Shown: piece after piece, positions 47,085 to 59,123 of the stretch
How positions within the stretch are numbered: the first letter of the stretch is position 1
How the letters are laid out: every line of letters starts with the position of its first letter
Assembly (NCBI GenBank): GCA_945643635.1
Contig: CALZFC010000046.1
Location: 192,501-256,500, forward strand
Length of the DNA stretch: 64,000 nt
DNA from: Allodiplogaster sudhausi
Taxonomy: Eukaryota; Nematoda; Chromadorea; Rhabditida; Diplogasteridae
Reading direction: 5' to 3'
Notes under the pieces: generated by a model
Told to the model about the DNA's origin: nothing
What the model saw: the letters and a program-made list of their open reading frames with translations, nothing else
Database searches by the model: none
Position numbers and translations under genes: made by a program

Positions 47085-49599
47085 TTAGAAACCGATGCCT
47101 CCGACAAGAATGTTCATGCCGTCGGGCACTTCATCGCGTTCCGCTTCGGTAGCGACGCGTGTTTCGTTGCCATTGAAGGCAAGCAACACACCTGACGCGC
47201 CATTCGAGGCGTACACCTGGATGACAGAGGGCATACACCCGAGCGAAATGTTGACTGGCAATGAGCTTGTGGAGCAATCGAAAGGCAGGCAGCAAAAGAG
47301 GAGAGAAGAGAGAGGAGAGAAAGATAAAAAGAGAGAGCGAGGGCGATAAAGAGAGAGAGAGAGAGATCAGGAGAGGGATCGAGTGAGAGAGAGAGAGATA
47401 GAAAGAGATGAGCATGTGCACGTAATTCGTTCTCAGAGGCTCAAGGAAGTTTTGATAAAAATGGTAAGCAATATGATCATACATCACGGTTGACGTTGGC
47501 GAAGCCGCAGAGCGACTCGGCTTGCGCGAATTGCTTGACGGACGGCTGGTTCCATTGGCCGAAAGGGCGGAAGTCGTCGAAGGTGGCCGGGGATTCGCCT
47601 GAGGGGCCGGCGCCGAAGACGTGCCAGTACCTGGAAAATGGGCTTTTCTTGTTCGTGTGTTGTTTGTTTTGGTTCGTAAGCAGATTTCTTATTTTTTAAT
47701 ACAAATTTAGTATAACTTTCTTAAGGAAATGAGGAAAGTAGCCGCGTGCATCGTGTGTTTGAGTGCATCCTTTAAAGGAAGTATCCGACGAAAAAATAAC
47801 TTCATCTTTTATATTCCTATATGATCAAGTCTTCCCTAAAAGACCGATTAGAGGTGGTCCTGCTTTACGAAAGTCAGTATTTAGCTAGAAATTTGCATTT
47901 GTTTTTTGGAATACGGTAGAAAACATCCAACAGGTGGTAAGAAGAGGCAGTCTCTGACCGTCTTGCCCACTTAGCACCTCATTTTCACCAAGAGATGAGC
48001 AATACAGAAGTTAGAGAAAAGCGAGACATGCTCAGAAATTTGCAAACAGAATTCGTGACGTCACTCACCAGAGCATGACGTCACTACCGAGATTGCCAAA
48101 GTTGTTCGTGATCTGCTGCCAGTCGTACGCGGCCGTGTAGATGCCCGGGCGGACGCCGCGCGACTGGAAGAGAATGGAAATGGACTACATCAATTTATTC
48201 GCTTTTTCATTATCTAAATCCACGATAGAATTAGTCTCTGCAGATAAAATACTCACGCGAATTCGCTGAACCGCTTTCAGGATAAAGTCGATGTTCTTCT
48301 GCTGATTCTTGTGCCAATTCACGGGTGACGTCACCTGCAAAGGGTTTTGAATCAAAATTAACTTTGAAACATTGTAGCTCTTTTGTGAGTCTTTTTTTTT
48401 GAAGAGGTCAGAATGGGGGCCTTCTATTAACGTTTACGAAAGAATAACAAAGCGGATAGGAAACGAATAGCAACAAAACGATGGGAGAGCTACCATGGAC
48501 TTACTGATCTTCTCTTCTTTCCTTTTGCAGGAATAGATGGTGTCGCCAGGAGTGAAAGGATCAAGGATATAGCGATAAAGATAGATGATTGTGCTTCTAT
48601 ATATCCTGTTCGGGCTAATTTAAAATTAAAATAAGATAAAAATGAGAAAAGAGTGACGTGCTGACCTGTAGCCAGAGCGTCCTGACAGTGATGCCCTGCG
48701 TCTTGAGCGCGTTGAGCGTGTCGTCCATCTGGGTGGAAGGGGACGACCATGCGTCGGGTTTGGGCACCGCGAAGACTTCGGTGCCGAGTCCGGCTGAACA
48801 TGAGTGCATTATTATACAGCCTGCTCTGCATAGATGTAATGGATCTGTGGTTGATAGCGGGTCATCTATTTAGGTGCAGAGATAGAAGTATGAGAGAGAG
48901 AGAGAGTGTGTGTGTGTGTGTTTATGTGATAAAGAAAGTGTCAGATGGAGGGTGTGAGAGAAAGAGTATGTGGCACATATGATGTAAACAATTAGAAATA
49001 CAGCAGGGGTCCCGACCGAACAAAACACTTGACATCCGTCATATTATGATTAGAATGAGCAACACTTTAGATGTTCATACATGCTATATAATTAATTTTA
49101 TATTAATATCGGAAGAATTCTGCCAAAAATGCTAGAGATTCCCTCCCTGTCAGGTTTGACCGAGATCGATTTGACCCTCTTGCCCCATCACCTTGGAAGG
49201 CGGCCTTAATATTCGCTGGCGCATCCTTGTCAACATCGGCGCTCCCTTTGTAGGCGCGCACAAAGACGGAGCCGTAGTGCGCGTTGCGGAGGCATTGGAA
49301 GGAGGCGATCTTGCCGAGCTCGCTGATGTCAATCGCAAAGTTGTAGACGCCCTTGAGAATTGGTCATGTGCTATTTTTAGCGCTAGCCGGTTCCAAAATA
49401 TTACTTTTTTTTTTAAAGATTTTATTTTTATTTTTATTTCTTAGTTTAAAATATTTCCAAACCCTTTTCTCATAAATTTTTTTTAAATATAAAATGACAC
49501 ATTCGATTGCTATGAACGTTGGAATATAATCTTATTATAAGCATAACCAACCAGTGCGGGAGCGGCGAGCACTGCGAGGCAGACGAGAGGACCGAGCAT
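47085..49599 (-). CDS. lys: GH25 lysozyme-like protein (nematode LYS group), catalytic pair missing
   Basis: Seven exons join in phase: 47085-47254, 47488-47630, 48069-48163, 48257-48334, 48666-48793, 49192-49351 and 49552-49599, giving 273 aa. A signal peptide (MLGPLVCLAVLAAPAL) is followed by YNFAIDISELGK, GSVFVRAYKGSADVDKDAPA, NIKAAFQ, GITVRTLWLQVTSPVNWHKN, RPGIYTAAYDWQQI, SDVMLWYWHVFG, FDDFRPFGQWNQPSVKQFAQ and CGFANVNLN, the order seen in C. elegans LYS proteins. GH25 muramidases cut bacterial peptidoglycan; the first acidic residue (AIDIS) is kept, but the catalytic LDIEG motif reads LQVTS, so Asp and Glu are replaced. A Cys-containing C-terminal extension (LGCMPSVIQVYASNG...ILVGGIGF) exceeds the GH25 fold. 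Probably secreted in gut or body fluid as a binding protein rather than an active lysozyme. Confidence 0.92.
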
Positions 49600-49660
49600 T
49601 CTTCTGCTGAAGAGCGAGGGCTCTGAGACTCTTGCTCTGGTAATCGTGTCTGCAGCGCCA

Positions 49661-49668
49661 ATTTTATA
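49661..49668 (-). promoter_or_regulatory. TATA box of the lysozyme-like gene
   Basis: TATAAAAT on the minus strand, 62 bp before the ATG, next to a C8 run (minus strand). Position fits a short 5' UTR. Confidence 0.55.
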
Positions 49669-49739
49669 CTCCGGGGGGGGGGGTTGGGGGTGGGCTTCCT
49701 CGTATGGTCAAGCATGAGCAGGCTGTGCTGATAACGAGT

Positions 49740-49740
<1 letters not shown>

Positions 49741-49792
<52 letters not shown>

Positions 49793-49842
49793 AAGAGAAC
49801 GTGGGGATGTGAGTGCAAGACGGATAGAGTAAGAAGGAGTGA

Positions 49843-49885
<43 letters not shown>

Positions 49886-49905
49886 AGAGAGAGAGAGAGA
49901 AAGGG
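49741..49905 (+). repeat. (GA)n tracts
   Basis: Near-pure GA at 49741-49795 and 49848-49902 separated by unique sequence, upstream of the lysozyme-like promoter. A pyrimidine counterpart lies at 50666-50700. Confidence 0.95.
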
Positions 49906-50360
49906 ATGGCACCACAGATTGTTGCTTCAATGAAAGAGAAGTCAAGTAAGAGGTCTGATATGGCATGGCCCCCATATCAGACTCTGCTTCTCCCCGAATG
50001 AGAGAGAGAGAAAGGGATGGCATCTCTTCCAAAACCACAAAATTATTCGTCATGTTTTGTTTTATGTCTTTCTGCTTCTAATCCATCTGAGTCATCCGCA
50101 TGCGAGGAATTCAGTGGAATAATGGCCCATCATAGCGAATTGAAGGCTATTCCGAACGCTTAGTTACTTCCGTCCGCAGTAAAACGCCTACTACATTATC
50201 AGTTATTACAACCATCAATTTCCTGTATTCAAAGTACTTCTCTGTTATCTACATACCTGTGGCTTGGACACTTCCGTCTCAATGAAAAGATCGAGAGAAG
50301 TTCTTTCCTTTACTTTTTATTTTTGCCATGAAACAATCACAGGTACATATGTTCGAGACA

Positions 50361-50584
50361 TACATATATGACGGTGCCAACTACAAAAACGGTCGTTTTT
50401 GCATTTTCGACTACTTATGCACATTTTTTTGGAATATTCCACACGAATATGCCAAATTTGTCAAAAAGTACGCGTACTTTTTAGCAAATTTGGCATATTC
50501 GTGTGGAATATTCCAAAAAAATGTGCATAAGGAGTCGAAAATGCAAAAACGACCGTTTTTTTAGTTGGCACCGTCATATATGTA
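50361..50584. mobile_element. Near-perfect palindromic (fold-back) element
   Basis: TACATATATGACGGTGCCAA at the left end is matched by TTGGCACCGTCATATATGTA at the right; the arms remain almost perfectly complementary inward through TTTTTGGAATATTCCACACG to a short loop around AAGTACGCGTACTTTTTAGC. It is about 224 bp with no ORF. It shares GGAATATTCCAC with the element at 26125. Confidence 0.95.
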
Positions 50585-50662
50585 CATATGTACATGCATA
50601 GACACATTAACATAGTTCAAATACATGTGCCGGCCGCCGCGATAGAGGCCGTAAGCCACGCC

Positions 50663-50704
<42 letters not shown>

Positions 50705-51039
50705 GTTTCTGTATGGTTTCTTTCTGGTTTTCTTTCTACCACTGAACGGACGGCATGGCGGATAAAGCAACAATCATATAACCAACCCTGTGTTGTGTAT
50801 AAACACCGATTAGAAGAACACCGGGCGACATAATTTTACCATTTTTTTTATTTGCATATCTTTCACGCGTGACTATTGTTCAAGTGTATGTTGTTCTTCT
50901 GTTGAAGAAATAAAGGATTTCCTTGACGGGACTGTTTATCACAAGGCTTATGAAAAATGTGATTGAAAAGAATCGAATCAGTGTCTATAAATTGTGGAGC
51001 AAGGATAGCAAAATTGAGCTATGAAGTATTTCTACGATT

Positions 51040-51422
51040 ATTGTTTAAAGGAGCACTCCGCCTAACAACTTGTAGATGGTTTTCCTTCCCTTCAGCGATG
51101 AATTCTGTTTGGTCGAAAACATTTACCCCCGATTGTTTTAACGATTTTCGTTTACTCCTTACAAATTTATAAGGCACACGAAATTTGATGGGGGCGATTT
51201 TATTGCAGTCGTCATAATATTTCCTCTGCTTTCACGAGCCCCGGGCGGCTCTTGATATGTAACAGTAGTAAAATCGCCCCCTGTCAAAATTTGGCTTGTT
51301 TATAAATTTCTAACTAGTGAACAAAAATCATGCAAACTTTCGAGATGTGTTCGACCAAAACGAATTCACCTATCAAGAGAAAACCATATAAAAAGTTATT
51401 CATTAGACAGCTCCCCTTCAAG
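51040..51422. mobile_element. Degenerate terminal-inverted-repeat element
   Basis: The left end TTTAAAGGAGCACTCCGCCT with GATGGTTTTCCTTC and GAATTCTGTTTGGTCGAAAA is mirrored at the right by TTTTGGTCGAAC, GATAGGTGAATTCG, ATGGTTTTC and GGGGAGCTGTCTAA read on the minus strand. The central GGGGGCGATTTTA is also inverted. No ORF. The TTTAAAGGAG start links it to the family at 6034 and 57511. Confidence 0.8.
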
Positions 51423-52505
51423 TGAGCACGTGAGTACTAATACACGTACTAATTGAGCGATTTTGGCAATCGCAGAATCGAGATGATCAACTAGCTGCTT
51501 TTTCTTAGTCATCTCCGAAAGATATCCACGGTGCACTGAGTGGGTAAGTCCTCTTTGCACCTTTGAAATTGTTGCATGATGGCTTCTCCAAGTTCCCCGT
51601 CAGAAGGTAATTTTAAAAATTCCGAAATAAATCATTAAGCTCACAAACGTGCAAACGGCGCGTGCTCGGCAGCAATTTAAAAATAGTGAATTTTTTTTCG
51701 TTGTACAATTGATCAAGGTTCTTTCGGATTTTTCAATGTTGTTTTCAGCCTCAAATGCTTCACTAAAAATGTGTATTTTAGAACAAAAGCCTTTGATGTA
51801 ATACACATGTCGTTTTGAATTGGCGCCTTTGAGAGTGAGTTCTGAGCTCGTGAGTTTGCGCTTTGCGCACAAGTGGTTCAGAGAGATACGTCTCAAGGAG
51901 GCTTTCTGGTGCCTCGCGCCCACTTTCTGCTTTTCTGTGTGCTTTGCTCATCTTGAATGGGCACTGTCAACTGCTCTAGCTTGCTCTCGCTTGCTCTCTT
52001 GTCGTTGCACGCTCTCTCGTCGATCCAAAAGCACCACGCTCTTACTCATTGCTCACTACCAAGCGCAAACAGTAGCTTTGCTGCTGCTGCAGCTCTCCCG
52101 TTATCCCTCACCCCCTTGCTGGTGCTCATCTCCCCGCAATGCTCTACACGCCGCCTTTACACACTTTTTCCTCCACCATACGTATGAATGTAAGAAGCGC
52201 GTCTTGTCAGCGTTTGGTGGTGCCCTGCTCACGTGTGAACTCTTCCTGATGCCTTTGCGTCTTCCTTTCAAGCAGTACGCTTTCAACATACTAAGATATC
52301 GCTTTCAGCATGCACAATTTTTTATATGTACACATGTGTCTAGAGAAATGATGAAAAGGTTTACTTTCATTCAACTAGAACACATTCATTTTTGCGCTGA
52401 ATTTTATTCATATTATTATTCTTTATAAAACATTTATTTCTGTTGTTCAGAAGCAAGAGACAGGCGAGTTCTTGCCGTCAAACGAGACGGCCAGGTGGAG
52501 TAGCA
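51423..52505. other. Upstream region of the SAP-RRM gene
   Basis: No gene supported. A 202-codon frame at 51820-52428 has no start codon better than TTG, no domain and no splice partners. A strong acceptor TGTTGTTCAG at 52450 precedes the gene's ATG by 55 nt, marking a 5'-UTR intron or a trans-splice site. Confidence 0.55.
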
Positions 52506-55500
52506 ATGTTGTCGCCGGGGAGCCAGTCGGACAGTGGTGGGAGCAGTGCGGCGCGAGATGAGGTGGAAGCAACCGAAAAGGTGGGTGATGAGGATGCGGC
52601 GGCGGCGTCCATCAACGAGGCCATCGTTGGCAAGCGAGTCGACGATCTCAAGGTGGACGAGTTGCGCGAGGAGCTCACGAGGTGCGGGCTGCAGAAGAAA
52701 GGCGTCAAGGTCGTGCTCGTGTCACGACTCAAGCAGGTATTACTTTTACGGCCTCTAACAGCGGACTATTCACGGTGCTCGACACCTAATAACCTGTGCT
52801 ACAGTCCAAGGCGCGGATCATTTTCTAGTCCAATACGTATGTACGTAAATAGACTACGACATATGATGGGTAATAGGATAATTGCTGTCATGAAGGCCCT
52901 AATAACTGCTAATTACTTTATTATTTAGTCACTGCGCTACGAACATTCAATACGCTAAGTTTTTATCTTTAGACGTCGGCATATATTTTGTAATCAGTTT
53001 AATAGATGAAGACAAAAGAACTATATTCTCGATATTGGATTTATGATTCTTATTTCATTCCTTTTATCTCAGTTATTCTTAATAATTCCATGCAACATTA
53101 ACTTTAATCGCGGCGCTATATGAAAAATCGCGGCGCAGCGCCCATCCATGGCCAGTACGCTTTGATGACAATTCACGCGCAAGCTTCAAGGAATCAGTAT
53201 TCAGTACCTCAAGAAACGGGGCCTTGATCCGGAGACTTACACCTTCGAAGCGGGCGCTGAACAAGACGGCAAGAACGGTGAACTACTTTCACATCTCTGC
53301 TACCTACTTTTGCTATTCTAATCACTTTCTTCGTTATTCGGCTTTGCTCAAGAATCAAAATGAACAGAAATGTTATTAACAATTCGGATGGACCTAAGTC
53401 GCTTTAGAAGAAGAAGAAGACTCCGCGCCGACAGTGAATCAAGAAGCAATGAAACTGCCCGCTTCGGAGGTGCCCAAGGATACCTTTGCTGGAGCCGCAG
53501 TGGAATCGGCAGCGGCGTCCGAAGCCATGCCAGAGCAAAGTGAAAAGGAATTCTCGGAAACTGATGCGCACAACGAAACAGCGCATGTGGCTGAACCAGT
53601 GGAGTCAAATCAGTCACCATCTGCTCAAGCCAACTCTGTCGTTTCTACCGTAATCGAAGAAGAAGATACGGTGTCAAGTGGAGAAGCGCAAAATACAGGG
53701 CTTTGCTCAAACGCTTCAGCAGCAATCGAAACAGGAAATATTTCCGAGGATAAAAGAGATGTAAATCAAGATGACAACGACGTTGAGCAAATAACGATAG
53801 AAGAAAACGGTGCTCCTCCCGATCATGATGATGTCTTGCGCTCGAATGGTGTACCCACAAGTGGAACATATGAAGCAGGCTTGGTCAGTGTTGCTAATGT
53901 CAATGAAGATGACTCCACCGCTAGACGAGAGATCAAGGTCGAGCCGGACGAGCCGACGGAAACGGGCGAGGACGAGATTCTGTCCGGTGAAGACGAGCAC
54001 GAGGACGGCGAGTGGCCGCTTGAGGACGGCGAGTGTGCGGAGGAGGGAGTTGAATCCTGCGCCGGAGCCAGAGCGAAGAAGCTGCTTAAGCGACGGAGAC
54101 TTCGAAATGGCAAGGCGACTGGCGGGGGCTCCGGGCAACTCGAACTCATCGAGGTCAGCAGCGATGAAGATCAGCGAGAAGATGCCGTGGCACGAGCTGG
54201 TCAAGGCGAGAAGAAGGTACGGTAGGCATCTGAATGCTCTGTAATTGTTTTATTCTTCTAAAACTGTACTGTTTTTGCATTTCTATCATTGCACTTCCAT
54301 CACAAGTTTTATTTCTACTATATTCACTTCTAAAATGGTGAAATAGCAGATTTGTATGTATGTAAATAGCGTGAGGGTAATTGTAGCGTTCAAAAACTGT
54401 TGATACTGTTTCTTTTACTTATATCTGTAAAATGCCAAAATTAGGCCGCAGTCTAGCCAATCGTGTCGATTTTCATTACAAGTTAAATAGTAGCAAATAA
54501 TATATTTAATAACTTGTTGAGGAGCGCCGCAACCATGAGCCGATCGTTTATGACAAGGGCGGCGACGACGACGAGGAGAAGGAGCAGCGGCGGCCAGCTC
54601 CGCGGCAAGTCTGGGAGCTGAACGAGCGGCTGGAGCGGCGGCTCGCGCTGCGTTCCTTCCTCGTCCGCGGTCGCGGGCTGACGAGGCGAGCGGATGACAT
54701 TGGGGTTGGACAATCTGTTGCCCTAATTTATTTTTTTTAGCTTTTTGTGTGGTTAAAATATAATTTACTTCTGATTTTTGTCAAAAATTAATATGCTTAT
54801 TAATTTTTATCTTCAAATGTTCATTTTGGCACCGTGAATATAAAAAAGCTTTACCTTCCGCAGAAGCATTTTTCCGCATCCGTCGGCGCTGTGCAGCGCG
54901 TTCGGCTGCATCAGATGCGCCAGCCGTCACCGCGTTGGGGCAACCGCGTCGCGTACGTCACGATGCGGGACGCGCATGCGGTTAGAGCACTCAGCTCTAC
55001 ATATCAGAATTACCTACAAAGCAATGAAAAGCTGAGGAAAAAGTATTAGACTGATATTTTGTTCAACATAATCCAAATTATGGTTTGTAGAAGTGTGGGC
55101 TGAATAATTGTTTATTTTAACTACCTTTGGATGGTACAACATTACAATTGAAGTTAAAAAGTTGCTCATCTGTTTGTGAAGGAATGAATTGTTATGGTCG
55201 TCTACATGCATGCAGTGATATGCAGTGCAAGAGAACAGGGGGTTGAGTGCTAACAACAAAGACTTTTATGAATCATAGTTAGCAATGCCGAAATGACAAT
55301 GGAAAGTGGTGGGAAAGGGACGAGAGGAAGTGCTGCATCTAAATCAATAACCTATCTCCGTTCTAGGCAGAACTAGCGATGCTTCGTCTTAATTCGACAA
55401 TCTATCGAGGAGCGCCTATGAAAGTGTGGCAAGTAAGTGTTTAGTAGTGAAGCAACAATAAATATTTTCACATACGTTTTTATATTTGTCATGTTCATTT

Positions 55501-58500
55501 ACGATTTCTAAAATGGGTTTTATTTTTAAACACACATTGAGGTTCTGATTAGTAGTATATGTATGTGGCATTGTGTTATTATTATTATTCTTACATCTCT
55601 CTGTGATTTTCTCAAGAGAACGGTCGGTGATCAATCAATCAAGTGTGATTTACATATTTCAAATATACTACAGTAATTTCCTAATCTAGCCTGAGTCACG
55701 TGAGATGGAGAAGATGTACGGTGTGCGGAGGCCGCCCGCTGACTCCGACCTGCCGGACGTGTTTCCTGGTTCGGGCGCCGCGTCCATCATTATTAAGGTG
55801 GTGTGCCTCTCAAGAGTGATTGCGGTAGCATTTATTTCTGTAATTTAAGCAGTGTTTCTAGCTTAAACTTATCACTTTTATGAAGAAGAAAAAAGCAACA
55901 AATTAAAATTCACGCATTTTTAGGTGCACTCGGACGAAGTTGATTCCGAGGACGAAATCGACGAGGAGGAACAAGAAGAAGATGAGGACGACGAGGACGA
56001 GCTGATCTATGAAGAAGTCGAACAGGCCGGCGATGAGGGAGTCGAGGAGGTGCTCGTGGAGGAGGTCATCGAGGAGGAGTCGACTTCGTCGCGAAAGAAA
56101 CGCCATCGTGACTCGCCTAATTCTCGCCGGGATCACAACGGCCGTGGGAGGGCAGGTTCGGGCTCGGAGATTCAAGTTCAACTGCTCTTATGTAGTATAT
56201 GATGTGTTTTTGTTGCTGTTCTTCTTTAGTTTTTAACTTCTGAAAAAAAATCATGTTGTTATCATTATATATGTATTTAGTTACAAGCTCAAATATTTAT
56301 AGCAAACCAAAACAAAATTTAATTTTCATTGACTTTATAATAATTAGCATAATAATGACTGGCTTGATTTCGAGGGAAGCGTCAAGCAAAAGCTCTATTC
56401 CAGGCGATCATCGACATCATGCCGAACGTCATGGAGGCTCCCGGCGCCGTAATCGCTCTAATTCTCCATTTTCCCGCCAACCGCCCCCACGACAGGCGAC
56501 GCGTGAGAGTGCTGCGTCGCGGCCCGTGCGCTACTTCACCGAGGCCTACCGGCGGCAGCAGCATCACTATGGTGCCGGCAGACGAGGTGGACGCGAGCCG
56601 AGAGGCGGAGTCATGCGAGGAGGAAGAGGAAGAGGACGAGGTGGTGGAGGCATCCGAGGCGGACATCCATTCAGGCACGAGGGCTCGCCAGATCGCAGGT
56701 AATTCTTTGCTGGAGTAGAGAGTTTGGCCGGCGAAATTGAAATGTGCTGTGCTTCTTTAGAAATCGTTAATGGTACTAAGTTACGGTACAGAATATAATT
56801 TCCATCGATGGTCACTTTAAAGAGGCTGTCCGTGGAATTTCACATATACCTTTCTTTACTGTCTGCGCGTCTCGTGTTACATGCTTTTATTTCTTGAGTA
56901 TTTATGCAGAAGCGAAGGCACCTTTATAAGCTCCTTTATTATTAGTCATATGTTAATAGACTGTGTATGTCTTAAGTGACGAAACAATTATGAATACTTG
57001 CTAGTATTCAAATGCTATCTGTCGAATAACATACTGATATCCCAATGTTTCTCATTCTTTCGCTCGAGACGCAGAAGAAGCAACGACGAGTCGCCCGCTG
57101 AAGATGCCGTACGGAAGCTGAATAAGCAACTCGACGAGACGCAGCGGGAATTGAGGAGGTTGACGACTTTCTCGACTCCCTATCTCTCTCTGATTCTGTC
57201 TTGCCCTATTGCTTTCTTTCTTTCTCTCTGTTCGTCTATCTTGACTTATTCTCTTTCTCCATCTTAATTTCCCTGATCATATCATCCCCTCTCTCCCCAT
57301 TCCTTCCTTTGTAGAATTCAGCAGCAACAGGAGTTGCTGGCTGCTGCGCAGCAGCTCCAGTGGCCGCTGGCGCCGGTGGACGGAATCTCTTCGACGGCGG
57401 CGGCTGCAGCCTCTTCCTCCTCCTCTTCTCGCCGCCGCCGGTCACGCTCCCGCTCGCCCGAACTGCGGCCGCATCATGGCAGAGAGTAAGTTAATTTGAT
57501 TCATTTTCTTTAAAGGAGGACCAACTACCGTAGTCCTCTAGAAAAGAAGATGACAGTAAAGTATTTTAAGTCCCTTAAAAAGCCACTAAATATTGGGCTT
57601 CCGTTCAACATTCGATAGTCTACGTTGCATCCGAACAGGCAAAACTCGCGGATTAACCATAGCGTAAAGCCGGTGCCAAGGTTGCTACCGTAATTCTTGC
57701 ATTTATATAGGTAGAAGATCAGGGGCAACTTAAAGAGATCTAGCGAAGCCAGAGTTAATTCACTTGTTTTACCATTGCTTGTACAGTCGGTTCACGAGTC
57801 CTGGCAGAAGTTCGCGCCACGACTTGCCTGCTGCGTACGACAGACACGAGAGGCGCCGTCGTCAGACTCCTTCGCCCCATCGTGGGAGTCGGCGGGAAGG
57901 TGAGAGACAACACACATTTTCCCGTACTCTTTTTAAAGTTTTTTTTTCACATTTTTACTAATGTAAAAAGAAATTTATGAACAAATCCAATAAATTGATA
58001 ACTTGTGATCAGTATTGGAACACGTTTGATTTTCTTTCCCTGTGTAGAGTTCGCCGTGTCACCACAGCGAGCGGACCATCGTCGTTTCGGGTATCCTCGA
58101 CGCGGCGGACGACGCGGCGGCCGCCCGGCAGGCTTAAGCAGACGAGGCGATCGGCGCGAGGCATTTGACCGCGACGCGCACGAGACGACGCGTCGCGGCC
58201 ACGCGCACCAGCCTGCCTCGCCCTCTGCCGACAACAGGCATAATCGTATGTCAGAGACAGATGAGCAAAAGGCAGAGAAAGCTGCTTGCCTTGTCAATAG
58301 AGGGGAATCCCCACGATTGGAAAGCAAAGGACATTCCAGCCCTTCCAAACTGGAAAGAGTGGGAGGGAATGAATGATTTTTCGAGCCTGTCTTTTCGCGA
58401 CTTTCACGTTATCAATTATACAGTCCCGATGTTGCCAATGAGTCTTGACTGTCCTCGTGTTGATAGTGTCCTTTCTTTTGTCTAGAGTGTTCAAATAGTT

Positions 58501-59123
58501 TTCAATTTTGCATTATGGAAACATTCTGAAAAAATAGACTAAAACACTCAAAACACCCCATTTTCGGCAAATGTCAATGCGAAAGAGGCTGTACCCTTCC
58601 GAAAATCTCTGAAGCTAGAAGGAATTTAAACACTTTCTGTCTATAGTACCCGTTATCTTTTAAAGGAAGGAATTTAAAGCCTTCTTTAATTGCAGCGTTG
58701 TACGGGCGATCGGATGCGCCTTCTGAGCGCTACTCCGACATGGGCGGTGCTGCTGCTGCTGCCCTTCTGGGTCCCTCGTCCTCGTTCGCCGACCACCATC
58801 ATAGTAGTACTCATCATCATCACCGCTTTTCTCCCTCGGCGCCTTCTTCGTCGTCTTCATGGCAGACCGTGCCACCGACGCCGCAGTACGAGCGACTCGT
58901 CGACGGCGTACCGTCGTGGATGTCGACGACGCAGCAGCAGCCGGTGCCGTCCGCGTCCGTGTCTTCTTCATTTCCCACGTCCTCCTCCTCAGGCCGACCG
59001 CACTTCTCGGCGCCGCACAGTGCTGATGATGCCGCTCTACTAGCTGCCGCATCCAATCACTACAGCTCATACCTCGCTGGTGGTTCGTCGTCCTCCGCCT
59101 TTTCAAACTACGGTTACTATTGA
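52506..59123 (+). CDS. SAP-, RRM- and RGG-containing nuclear RNA/DNA-binding protein
   Basis: Fourteen exons join in phase: 52506-52736, 53184-53277, 53408-54216, 54522-54704, 54864-54980, 55367-55432, 55690-55797, 55924-56155, 56404-56698, 57075-57158, 57315-57485, 57787-57899, 58048-58245 and 58696-59123 (about 1042 aa). A SAP domain (VDDLKVDELREELTRCGLQK, then VSRLKQ) near residue 45 binds DNA. A long acidic region (exon 3) is followed by an RRM across exons 4-6: RSFLVRGRGLTRRADDIG, KHFSASVGAVQRVRL, NRVAYVTMRDAHA (RNP1-like) and LRLNSTIYRGAPMKVW. Exon 8 is Asp/Glu-rich; exon 9 is RGG-rich (GGRGRGRGGGG); exons 11-13 are Arg/Ser-rich; the last exon is Ser/His/Ala-rich and ends YGYY. The order resembles SAFB-type scaffold proteins, while the RRM end resembles PABPN1; I do not assign an orthologue. 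Likely acts in nuclear RNA processing or chromatin attachment. The donor after exon 13 could also be a few bases upstream. Confidence 0.85.

Noticed and set aside
51820..52428. 202-codon ORF upstream of the SAP-RRM gene
   Set aside because: It starts only with TTG, has Leu/Cys/His-rich composition typical of TC-rich noncoding DNA, and no family resemblance. An acceptor for the true gene follows directly.
53645..54204. Two minus-strand ORFs (74 and 162 codons) opposite the large acidic exon
   Set aside because: They mirror GA-rich codons (Glu, Asp, Lys) of the plus-strand exon, which fits a 14-exon gene in phase.
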